Source: Oreocharis arfaki
Lineage: Eukaryota; Chordata; Aves; Passeriformes; Paramythiidae
Direction of reading: 5' to 3'
Length of the DNA stretch: 64,000 bases
Assembly: GCA_013398015.1 (NCBI GenBank)
Contig: VZRR01007716.1
Coordinates: 361,729-425,728 of the forward strand
A model generated the notes under the pieces. It had not been told where the DNA came from and made no database searches. It worked only from the letters and a program-made list of their open reading frames with translations. Positions within the stretch are counted from its first letter, which is position 1. Each line of letters begins with the position of its first letter. Positions 49,930 to 61,760 of the stretch are shown piece after piece. A program made the position numbers and the translations under genes.

Positions 49930-50700
49930 TTACAAGACTCACACTTCTCTTCCTTAATTTTCCCTTTACCAGAACAACTCTTTCTTCTAAGTCATGTTTT
50001 CTAGGACTTGGGTTAACTTTCTTGCTATACCTTGGATATTCTCTAACTGATACAAATCTTCCTTGAAGTGCAGCCCTTGGAAGGACATAGCCTGACCACT
50101 ATGTATTGCCACCATGGTACGCAACAGAAAAATTCAGTTATTTTACGAATAGCACTTCCACTTATAGACCCTGATGTCAGCCTTACTATTGCTGCCAAGG
50201 AATAAGTGTCACATCACAATCCATGATATCTCCCCAAGGTCGGGCTTTTTATTTTGGTTTGATTCCCACACCTCTGCCCTCTGCTGCCATTTACACCTAG
50301 TTATTTCCCAGTTCTGAGATGCCAGTATTAGATGTAAAACTGGGAATTTGATTTTTTTCAGGCCACCTCTCTAGTGAGAACCATAAAAACCTAACTCTAT
50401 CCTTTCAATCTGCAAATATTTTGAAAGTTCCATAATCTTCAGATCATTAAAATGAAAACAGTGAAGAGGGACTTGGTAAAAAATTGTTTCCTTCCTGTAA
50501 ACTCAATAATCATGTTCATGTTATTTTCCAAATGTGGTTTTCTCTAATCCATGTTTCCCTACCTTGTTTATAAGAATGTCATTTAACACAACATCAGGAA
50601 CCTTATTAATGTCAAAATATAGGACATCTACTGCCTCCAGCAAACAACTGCTGTTCAGAAATCATCCAGGCACCACCACATGGGATCCACTTATGAGCAG
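49930..50700 (-). mobile_element. degenerate old CR1 LINE fragment, sense on minus strand
   Basis: The plus strand carries reverse-complement CR1 landmarks in the right order: TAAGTCATGTTTTCTAGG near 49988, TCTCTAACTGATACAAATCT followed by CTTGAAGTGCAGCCC near 50040-50075, and near 50570-50640 ATAAGAATGTCATTTAACAC, which reverse-translates to a decayed 'vLNDILIN' RT segment. All frames are broken. The 129-residue plus-strand frame at 49615-50004 partly overlaps this element and is not a gene. Boundaries are approximate. Confidence 0.55.
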
Positions 50701-53700
50701 GAGTGTTAGGTTCAAAATGGAAAAGCAGTCACAAAAATAGGAGATATGTGCATTGGCAGGGAGGAGATACAGACAGCTGACCATTTTTGCAGACTAGGGG
50801 TTTAAAAATACTAATTGGGCAAATAATATTGTTGCTCACTTAAAAGCATTAACATTTCCAGCTCTTACTGTGACTGCCCAGAGGTGATTTTTCTCTGGAG
50901 ACTGTGCCTCTAACAGTGCCATTGTACTGGCAGCAATCTCAAGGGCTCCTCAGCTGGCACAGAGGATGCAAGGTCTCACTGTGCTGCCAGCTTTGCAAAC
51001 ACTCTGGTCTATGTTTTATTAATGAAGGTTTAGAAAGGAGAGCAATCCCTTACTGATGATTCAAATACAAGAACTCAAAACAAATAATAGGTTCAGCATG
51101 GAAACCTCAATAGTGAGATGGAGTTATGGGGACACTCTCCATAACGTGGCAGGGTGGACACACAAACTGCTTCGGCTCTTGACATTAGTGCCACAGCCCA
51201 AGACAGACCATTGAAGGCAGTAAGGAAAAATCTAGAAATAACATTTCTGAGCAAGGTATGTTGTACAGAGCACAGAGGGAAAGACATACATGCATTTACT
51301 CCTACAAGTGTAGGAGTGGTGACAGAAAACACAGAAAAAGGCAATGACAATCAAAAATCCAAACAGCCCAGAACTGCTTTCATAGCCATAAAGGTTACAC
51401 ATCAATTTTCTGTGAGCTGACATCCTTTTAGGAAAATACTCCAGAAAAAATTTCTGGTTTGGTCATATGTATGGACATATTCCACAGGACACTTAATGTG
51501 TCTGGTGTTACGACACAAATCACAAGGAATTCAAGTAAGCAGCATGTCTGGACATAACATGGGAACATGAAAGGAGTCAGCTTGGTTTATAATAGATGGA
51601 TAACAGCTGCAAAGCTGGTGCTGGGCTCCCACCCTGACACTGGGGGATTTATTACCAAATTGTTGGGCTCAGAGTGCACAAGAATGTGGACTTTGTGGAG
51701 CTTTGAAAAAATTCTGATGCTTTAGGAATAGGTGGAGTTTTACAGATATGTGCAAGACTTTTTTCATTGCTCAAGAGGTTTTCGGTAACCTCACCCTTCT
51801 TTTATATATGAGAAAAACAGTAGTCAAGTCAGTGTTCCCCCTCTTTTGTGCACCGAACATTATTAAGCAAGAATAGATATTAGAAATTTTTTTATGTCAC
51901 CTGAAAACTCAAATCATCAACATCAAGCACACAGCAAGTGAACTGGCTGGGTTCCTTTTTAGGAAGATTAGAGCCCTTCATGATCAGAAAAAATATTGAG
52001 AAAGGCACCAACTCCAACAGACCACCTTTTCTTTTAATATACCCTGGAAGTTACAGAACTTTTTCATTCTTTACTATCATCATTTTTCAGAGATGTCATA
52101 CAGAGCATACAAACAGGTTAAAAAATAGAGATGGAATGAATAAGCCTGTCCCCTAGATGAAATATTTCACCATTAGCAAGATTTATGGAAGCACAAGCAT
52201 GTGCATTCCATAAGCCAGCATGCCTACTCTTACAAAACAAATTTCTGAGATATCTATCTGATCACACACTTCCCAAGGCCTTTTTGCACTAGTTTGATCA
52301 ACTTAAAATGCAAAAATATGTAATTTAGCTGCAGACACACAGTAAATAACACCCAATAATTTCCTCATGAAAAACTGTTGCAAATAAAGAGAACTTCTAC
52401 TTAAATGCGTTGAACTAAATTGTTACATTTATTCTGAAAACCAGACCAATTTTAAAAATTAGTATTTACTTTTGTGTTTCTTCCCTTAATTGTAATGCTG
52501 TATGGTCAAATATTGCTATATTGATAGATCAAAAACTGTCAGTCAAGGATTTCACGCTGTGTACAGAGGCACTGATGCCAAATTTAGGAAACAGTCACAG
52601 GACACAGGACCCCTTGAGACAACACAAAGCACCAAACCCTGCCTTATCCAGATGGCAGTTGGAACAGACTGACCTCACACTTCTGACATCTATGAGCAGC
52701 CATTAAGACAAGACTGCACAAGTTTCTGTCTGAACAGTAAAAATCTCATTTAGCCACGCTGTCCCACGGATGACAGCAGAAGGCTTCCATGGGTAAAACT
52801 CTATACACTGATGATATGTTCTCAAGAATCTGGAACACAAACCCCTTTATTAAAGACTCTGGGTATCACCACACATCAACAGTAACAGGTATTATGAGAG
52901 ACCAGCAACACTCAGCTCAAAAGAGGTACAAGACACCTCAGACAGCGCGTTCCAGTTGCAACAATGATGACTTGAGATGGAAACGTCTCTTACACAAACC
53001 TCTTTAAAGGGTGACAGCTTTATTTGGTCAGACTTCAGTGAGAGATAATGACTCTCAATCTCTTTTAGCCACATTGACTACAAAACTACACTGGCATCAG
53101 CCGTTCCCATCACAAACAAAACCAGAACTTTTAAGTTCCACATAGGCTATAGGAAATAACACTGACTTATTGATAGATCTGCCTTCTGCAGACAGCTGCA
53201 ATACAACAGACAAAATCTAAGACAATCAAGGGGCTGAAAATAGTCCAGGTTAAAGTACACAGAGCTCCACATCAGCTCATCTGCCCTTCTTTGATTCTGT
53301 AAGAACAGATGTACAGTATCTGCTAATCATCTTCCTCTATGCAACTGACTCTGATATTTTGCTCAGATATTTTTACAGCATACTTTGATATTTTTATCAT
53401 GATTGGAAAAACAATTTAGATAAGGAAAGATCTAACTCAAAAGCTTGCCTAGTCATCATTCTCATAATTATTTAGGGCTTACATTCATCCTTTCTACGGA
53501 AGCAGTTCGCAGTCTATTCTGAACTACTCACTAGAGATGACAGCGCTTGAGCTGAGAGCTGAGCTTACTTCTTCGAAGGTCAGACACTCATGGAATAGCC
53601 ATTATGCATAAGAAAATTAAGAAATTTAGATATACATTTGTAATAACAGAATTATAAGCCCTTAATACAATGTATTGCCTCCTTTTTTACAGACTCAGTT

Positions 53701-55042
53701 CATTTTTGGCTGGTCAAGAAGCCTCATGTGTTGACTTATGAAGATGTGGAACCAATACTGCTGTATTTTCAGTCCCAGCTGGAGTCTCCCCAGTGAGCTG
53801 TGTCCTACCTTCTGGCTAAAATACTTGCCACAATCATCCAAATCCCTGAAGGTAAAAAGGACTTAAAAAATCCCCCAAACCCCAAACAAATTAAAAAACA
53901 AAACAACATAGAACAAACAGCTGCTCTAGGTTGCCTTGTATTTAAGGAAAACATGCTGCATTCCAAACCACAGTATTTTCCCTGTAAGAAAAAGAAATAT
54001 CACAAAATGACATTGTTTCTACATAACCTGACATCCTACTCACCTCTAGAGCAGCCATATTAACATCTCTGTATTCATTCACAATAACACTTTTCTAGTC
54101 CAAGAAGAAACAAACTCACAGTAGTAGTCAGAGGAGCTTGACTTGGTGGGAGGTGCTGGCTAATGCTCAAGCAGGAAAGACATGCACCAGCCCTTTCAAT
54201 AAAAGCTCATCTTCCAACAGCAGATTTCATACCCAGGAAAAAGTGCAGTTTTACCCAGTCTAGAGAGCTCCCTGTAAAAGTAAGTCATTCTGAGATATAA
54301 AGTATGAAAACATGTTACAATGCCTGTTCATACGTGGCCATTAAAACTATGAAAATCATCCTTAAATGACAATTACATCACATCATTAAATGATAATTTA
54401 ATGTCTGGCAAAATTATGGCCATACCATTTGTAACAGGCATATTGACCTAACTTATCAAATATATTTTTAAAAATTCCTTAAAATCAAAAGCAATTTGGC
54501 ACCCAGCCATAGAACAAAGTGTCCCTGAGTACAGTTTCAAGGCCAAATAAGAGCTAGCACAGATGTAAATATGTGCAAATAGGAATTCACAGTTCACTTA
54601 CAAAGACCTATCTAAAAAAAAAAGCTGACTAAAAGTCTGTTCACAGATCACTCAGCAGCACAAAGTGACAGGAATGTGCACAATACAAATGCTACTTATA
54701 TTTGTGTCAGTTTCAAGAATCTCCATCCAAGATAATGATTTTTTAAAAAGTATAATATATTTTAATATATAATTTTTGTATGTAACAATAGAAAAATTAG
54801 CTGACAGGCATTCAGATTGCAGAGGCATCTTCTCTCAGCAGATTTCAAAAATTTCCCATGTTTTGCAGCGTTCATAATTCCATTCCACTCATAATGAAAC
54901 ACACAGACATATAAGTTAAAAACACCATTTTATTTTTTAAAGAAAGTTAACATATTTTGCAAGAACTTTTATAATGCAAGCAAGTTTCCCACACCTACAC
55001 AATCGATTCTACGGTAGTATCAGGAGTACATAAAGGGTCATT
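50701..55042 (-). other. GABRB2: GABRB2 upstream intron, fifth part
   Basis: AT-rich intronic DNA with an A/C-rich patch near 53860-53905 and a small palindrome at 54384-54403. No exon recognised. Confidence 0.75.
54384..54403. repeat. perfect inverted repeat, 8-bp arms
   Basis: Arms CATTAAAT and ATTTAATG around a GATA centre. Confidence 0.9.
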
Positions 55043-55159
55043 GAAAGGGGAAAAGGGGAAAAAATGGGAAAAGGGAAAAGAAAATGAGAAAAAGAGAAAG
55101 GAGGAAAAGAGGAAAAGACGAAAAGAGAAAGAGAGAGAAAGAGAGTGGGAGAAGGACAG
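55043..55159. repeat. 117-bp near-pure polypurine tract
   Basis: Mostly G and A on the plus strand, with only a few pyrimidines (for example near 55065 and 55119), built from AAAAGG, GAGGAAAAG and GAGA units. The 60- and 159-residue minus-strand frames across it are low-complexity Ser/Phe/Leu/Pro translations of the polypyrimidine strand, not proteins. Confidence 0.9.
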
Positions 55160-57204
55160 AAAAAACCACAAGAGCAAAGGAGAAAAAAGAGATGGCTATG
55201 CTGTACATAGCACACTATAGAGTAAAATGTTAATTTTGGACGTACTGAGATGCCAGCTTTTCTGCCATCACAGCAAAATGTGAAACCCAGTTCTTTAATA
55301 CAATCTTCCCAAAAATGAATAAAAATAGAGATAAGTAAAAGAGAGTTCTTCTTGGACAGAAGAAGACAACAACTTTGATAGGAAGTTATGTTGACTTTGC
55401 AGAAGAGTGTCATGCATTTACCTATAACACTGTGGAACTTGCAGGACTTGAAGAAAGTTGTTCTTGAAACCTGAAAGGAAAGTAACACTCTAACCAGTGC
55501 ATGTGCACAGTACCATCACTACCTACTATGCTACAGCAACATAAACAACTTACAGCACAAAGGCATTGCACTAGCAGCACTTTGATGCACATCTGCTCCC
55601 CTGCACATTACTGTTAGATGTATGTGAAGAATGAAAAGTTCCCTGGCATGGATATCATCCCTAGGACAATCATGAATAGAGTCACTAATGTTACTCTTTA
55701 TATTACTCACTTATATTACTACAGAAAAGAAGATAGAGAGGGATCATAGGTCAAATGAAAAAAATCTACTGTCGTGCTCTTTGCCCCTTTACAGAATATT
55801 CCCCAGATCGTGTGTCAGGAACAGGTTACAAGCATCCAGACACAAAAAAATCCCCAAACAAGCAAAATCACACACAAAAATGTAACTTACCAGCATTTCA
55901 GTATCACTCAGGTTGTCCATGTAACATTTTGGTGCAGATCATTCTTCCAGAAGTCAGCTGTTGAAGGGCTGACTGTTCCAGCCTGTGCTCAGCAGATACA
56001 AACTCTTGGTTCCTTGGAGTCCTCTGATTTTCACTGATGGGCTCCCACAGAGTCAAATTCAGGTGCCTGCTGTGCTTTTATGAAACTTGTTCCCTTAACA
56101 GCCCCCAGCAGGTATGTTTGCCTTGACCAAAGCTGTGTTTGATATTGGACAAATATTCACTTCTAATGTATGCTGACTGTCAATTAACCGTTTAAGAAAA
56201 CCGGCTAAAAAGTGGTGATTTTACCAGGAAACTGATGTGTAAGTTTATGCAAAATCCACCAAATATTCAAATAATCAACTTTCACACATCAATAAAGTGC
56301 CTGGATTCAGCAAGGTACTTGACTCCACCCATGCAATTGCACACTCCTACTGTCACAAGGTGTTACTTCCAGCGTTGCACAGCACCAGCTCACATCACTC
56401 AGAGTGGAAAGGTGTGTTCTTACACACAGAGCCAAATACCGACTCCCACATTGTTTTGTCTGATATGTTACCCTGTTGTAATGTGAGATTACTGGCTGGG
56501 CTAAGGTAACATCTCGAGTTCTGGCTGCAGTGACAGATAAGATAAGACAGGCTTGTATGAGAGCAAATGCACATAGCGGATAGCTCTGCAGCTGAGGAGT
56601 AGAAGTATGACATACCACAAGTTCCAAATCCCTGCATTTCCAATACATTCCTGCAAAACTGACTAATTATATCTGTGCTCTGTACCCAATAAAGACAACT
56701 TGTACGCTGTATAGTTACAGAATATAGAGAATTGCCTTTTAAATGCATGTAACAACGAAGATGTTACTGAGCCAAACATTATAATGATAATTCTGAGATC
56801 ATTATCCATGGGAAAAGAACCCTTATTTCGAGAGTTTTTAAGCCTTAACAAGCAGTGATGGAGAGACTTCAGCCTATATAATGGGAATAGTACCTGTGTA
56901 ACTGAACAAAGAGATATGGAACAGATTATACCACACCAAATCATACATGGAAGAAAAACTGTATAGTTAACTCTTTGTTAAATTACAGGGCTACTTGTAC
57001 AACATACTGATTTATTCACAGGATTGTCATGGTATCGTCATTCTGTTACATGACCTACAACTTTTTCACAATGCAGGTTATGCAGCACTTAGGTTCTATT
57101 TCAGATCAGTAATGGGAAACACTTATTCCTGATTCTGTAAGGCAGATGGAGCATCCCAGGACAGGATAACTAGACAGAAAACTTCAATTAAATTTCTTCA
57201 CTTT
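55160..57204 (-). other. GABRB2: GABRB2 upstream intron, sixth part
   Basis: Intronic DNA. Several overlapping open frames of 60-117 residues at 55755-56944 have no recognisable domain. Nothing else supported. Confidence 0.75.
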
Positions 57205-57400
57205 TATGGTCAGGTACTGGAACAGGTTGTCTGGGGAGGTTTTGCAACCTCCATCCTTGAAGGTTTTCTAGACCAGACTGGACAAAGCCCCAGGTAACTT
57301 GGTCTGATCACAGAGCTGACCATTTTTTAATAGATTAAACTAAGGATCTCCTGAGGACCCTTCCATCCTGAATTATACCTTGAAATATAAGAACATATGA
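57205..57400 (+). mobile_element. old CR1 LINE 3'-end fragment, sense on plus strand
   Basis: The block reads as the last ~200 bases of a CR1: TACTGGAACAGGTTGTCTGG, CCTCCATCCTTGAAGGTTTT, AGACTGGACAAAGCCCC, a GGTCTGA segment, then CCTGAGGACCCTTCCATCCTG. It is diverged and lacks a clear terminal repeat. Confidence 0.8.
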
Positions 57401-60400
57401 ATCTACTTAGTGGCTTCTCTTTCCTCATGTAAAAAGCAACAGTGAAAAAAACACACATGAATTATAACACAAGAAAAAAAGTGGCAAAATAACCCCCCGC
57501 TCTTTTATAAATACAACATAAATGATAAAGACTATAATCTTTATTTCTCTCAACCACTTAGACATCCTTTCCTTTATAAATGTTCATTCACAAAACATGT
57601 TTGAGGCTACTTAGAGTAATAACAGTATTATTCATGTTTCATTTTTACTCAGAACAAATGCATATCATGAGAAGGTTTACCTAAGAGTTAGAATTCTTCA
57701 TACATAAAAGATATCTTGAATTTCTATCCAAATAATTTTGGACAGTGTGTCAAAAACACAGTGGATACTCTGAACAGCATAGGTATCACGTATTTCTAAA
57801 ATTTGAGTAGTTTCCCTGTGTAGACCTGCACACAAATACAACATCCTAGCAAATTTGCAGTAGCACTTTCCCACATCAACTACAGCAGCATCAAATTGAT
57901 GGAAGATAGAAGAATTAGCCAGAGGGTAATTCCCCTAGCACTGCCAAAAGTTGGATAATATAAGGCTGAATCCTTTTAAAATGAATGATTACTGTCATAA
58001 GCTAACTTTGACTTCAACATATAAACTTAACACATAGGAAAATGGGACTGTATCCAGTAAGAGAAAGTAGCTTGTATTTGCTAAATACGGCTGGAATTTG
58101 ATCAGCCTGACTACCAGTACCAAATAACATGAGCGACTGAAAACAAAATTCACAATGCTCTCATCATCAGCAAGGTGTGATCAGGGGATGACAAGATCAT
58201 AATTTTTAACTTTGTCAGTGCTGCTACTAATTCAATTTCTTCTCTGTTATTCCACTAAAGTAAAATAATATTTCCTAGGCTTGTCTACGTGAAAGGTCAA
58301 CCCTTCCTCAACCCAAATCTAATGTCATAATCAAAACTAAAGATGATCTTATTATTCACTCTGGCTTCTACTTGCTGAAACAAAACCAATGAAATTCTTT
58401 TCCTGTTCAGTGACCAATGATGCAATATTTTGCATGTGAGCATCAGTAAGATAAAGTAAACTCAGAGTTTGGAAAAAACAAAAACTAAATCACCCAAACA
58501 AAAAAATTCCAACCCTGCTGGAGAATACAGACGTTTCTTTTCTTTAACAAGAGCCACTGAGGAGGGTTAAGCTCATATTTGAGAGATGAATCTCCAATTC
58601 CCATTCTAGAAACTTAGGCCAAATGGACCAGTATCAGTGACCCAAATACAGAGCACACTCACCAGTCTGGTCATTTGGCTTGCTCCTCAAGCAGCAAATT
58701 GAATTCTTTTTAGAGACGGAACTTAATGAGCATTGCTAAATCTCGCCCCAGTCTAACTGCTGACAGTGGGGAAAGAAGGGACACTTTGCCCGGGTAGGGT
58801 AAGAGTTGATCCCATTTTGTTTGTTGCTGTCATTTCGTAAACAGGCCAAAACAGCTTGTCAAATTTCATCTGAATCCACAGTTTTGCAGTGACTCAAATA
58901 TTCATTTTCTCATCCTTCCCCCACTTCAGTAACTCAGCATTAGCTAAACAGCACTAGCAAGAGCATTGGCATTAACTGTTTGAGTTGCTGTTATCAGTGA
59001 CCAAGGGCAAATACAGATCAGACTGACAACAGTCTCAAAGAAGTGCCCTTCTGCCCCTAGATGTTCTGAAAACTCACCTAAAAAAATTAAATTCATTCTT
59101 TAAGCTAACTGATGAACAAAAGACAATTCTAGTTATATACAGGGAAAAACCCTTTATCTTAGGAAATAAAATGACTGTAGAAACATACTTCACTTCTTTT
59201 CACAGGTATGTAATCACTGTGTAATAGTCAGTTTGCATTGTCTTCTAAAGTGAAAGACTGGAGGTCAAGGGGATTCCAGCACCTGATAAATATTACTATT
59301 TTGTAAAAGCTGTAGCATGTTGAAGAAACCATTTCATTTTGAATAAGATAATAGACTTCTCACGTAACCTGATACCATGGAGAATAAGCCATTATTAGCT
59401 TTCAGTACCACTTCCATCCCTTACAATAAAGAACCTAACCACAGGCGTACTCCAAAGAAAATAATAAAAACAAAGTATAATCTCAGATCATACACTACAC
59501 CCTGCTATGATATGTAACAATATCACATGACTTTTCCAGTAGCACTTATAAATACTCATTTTTCTTGAAGAAGTCACCAGTTACAAGGCATTTGAAAAGA
59601 ATACCAGACCTACAGAAAAAAAATTTGCCTAAAGTATAACATGTTACAACTGTGATCCTAAAAATTAAAACAAAAAAAAGGTGAATATTTACCTTGTAAA
59701 ATTCATATTTTCTCAAAACATGACTGTAAAGTGCTAATCCATCAGCTTTCCATACTTCTACATAACTTATTGGATACAAGATTATCAAAGCTTCTGTTAG
59801 AAATATTTTCTTTTATTTTGGAAAATATCTTTCTGCACCATCAGAGATGCCTTCCTGGACATGTAATTTTTTTTCCCCCAAACCTTAGCAAACACACTTG
59901 ATACTTTCTGAATATGGACTTTTGGAAAAGGGCCCTTTTTGTTTCCAATAATCCCTTGATAAAATGCAGGGTTATTTGTAATAAAGAAAAATTTATTCTT
60001 GTTCAAACTGAATATAAAAGGCAAAATGCATTAAAAGTTTTAAAACCATTCACATTTTGTTTCTGTGTCTTTATGATTATATATGTTTTCCATACTCAAC
60101 AACAGTAGAATGATAAAAAAGAAAAAAAAAAAGCACTTAAAATTATGAATTTCTCTGTGGAAATCTTATGCTACCAGTATGGTCTGGGGCTGATAGGCAC
60201 AGATTAGATATTTATGCACTGCATTCTCTTTTAGAGCTAACTCCACGTAGCTTGAAAGCACTAAGGCTCTCTTGCAGAACTCCTGCACAATTCTTTCTTC
60301 ATTTGCAAACAGTACATCACCTTGTTTGTGTTATGAGAGCTCCCAGGATGCAGAGACTGCTGCAAAGATGTACTGAGATACAACGAAAAAAGGAAAATAC

Positions 60401-61139
60401 TTTCCTCTTGCCTACCCACAGGGTAATATATCTCGGGTGTTACTTGAGCTCCAGTGTGAAAGCCCAACAGGAGACCCCAGCTGGGTGTGGGGGTGTGTGT
60501 TATCAAAACCTTACAAACACTGGTTCATTTGTACACAGCCCACCCTGATCATATGCACTGATGGTGAGTCTCCTTCCCCTCTTCAGATTACCCAGAAGAA
60601 TCATCTACCACTGGGGATTATTTTAGTCTTTCCTCAATCCTCCTATCTCCACACTGAAGAGGAGGCAAGGATTTCCCGTTCATTTTCAGTGTGCATTATG
60701 CCACTGAAATCACACCTTTTCTCTCAGCATACTTGAGATGAAATTACTGAGGACAAATAAAGAACAAAGTACCTGTCCCAAGTAAGCCGCACTAAAAGCT
60801 GGTGGTGTCAAAATGGCAATGGACATACGTGGAATTCATCACTGTTTGCTAAACAACCCACGTCTCTTCTCCAAACACAGTGCTGTACAGGTTGAATTGG
60901 CACAGAATGCAGATTAGGAGATCTGAACATGAAGACGATGAACAAGATGAAAAAGGTGTGCTTTGATAAAACCACCTTTTGCTGATAAAGGAATATCCTC
61001 TCTGCAAGGGCCATGATGTAAGAGAGACTCAGCTGAAGAGACAAAGGGGATGGAATACACATTAATACACACTGATAAAAGGAAGAAAAAAAATTAACTT
61101 TTAAAATTCTAGCTGTCAGTGGCCCAAGAGTCACGTGCA
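57401..61139 (-). other. GABRB2: GABRB2 upstream intron, seventh part
   Basis: AT-rich intronic DNA. Open frames at 60168-60548 (plus, 126 residues) and 60808-61140 (minus, 110 residues) show no domain or splice context I recognise. Confidence 0.75.
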
Positions 61140-61760
61140 ATTATTGGAAGTGACGTGTTCCCATGGTACCGTCTTATGCTGAACACCCCACCCCGGGGGA
61201 CTGGCTGAGTTTCTTGCCTGGCATCAAACAGATTCGCCTCTAACCCAGAAAAGCCTTGCCTGGTCAGCTCCTGGAGTTCTACCATTTGTCCCGTGTGACC
61301 TAATTACAGCCTTGATCGATGGCCTGAGCAGCCATCTGCAAAGTACTCAGAGCTTCAGCAAAAGGCTGCTTTGATTTCTTTTCAGCGCCTTAAAAGTACT
61401 TCACCTTGAGCACACAAAGATGACTTCTCTTTCTCTTGCTGATGAGCTTTCACAGATGATCTGATTACAAAGTGTTTCGTACTGGGCTGCACTGCCACGG
61501 GGAGGAATGCTACTATTTTGACTCTGTTCCTGGCTTTTTCCAGATTCTCTTACTGAATGGAAGTTTTTAACCTAGTGTGCTTCTCTGGTGGTTTTGCCAT
61601 GAAGCAGAAAAAAACAACCCCTAACGATTTCTGCTCCAAACACCCCAGGCTTTTACATATATGAAATGTCCTGAAAACAATTATTTCTCATTCATCAGCA
61701 AAGCTGTCCCCCCTGCCTGTCTGTGAGTGCTTTTCTCTGGTCAGTATAGCCGCACCGGGA
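61140..61760. other. balanced-composition block, possible conserved non-coding element
   Basis: Less AT-rich than its flanks and free of repeats or long open frames. It has closely spaced homeodomain-like (CCTAATTACAG near 61298) and E-box-like (CATCTGC near 61333) motifs. Conservation is inferred from texture only. Confidence 0.25.

Noticed and set aside
49615..50004. 129-residue plus-strand open frame.
   Set aside because: Its 3' part overlaps reverse-complement CR1 sequence and nothing in it resembles a host protein.
55009..55488. 159-residue minus-strand open frame rich in Ser, Phe, Leu and Pro.
   Set aside because: Its repetitive part is a translation of a polypyrimidine tract; there is no domain or conservation signal.
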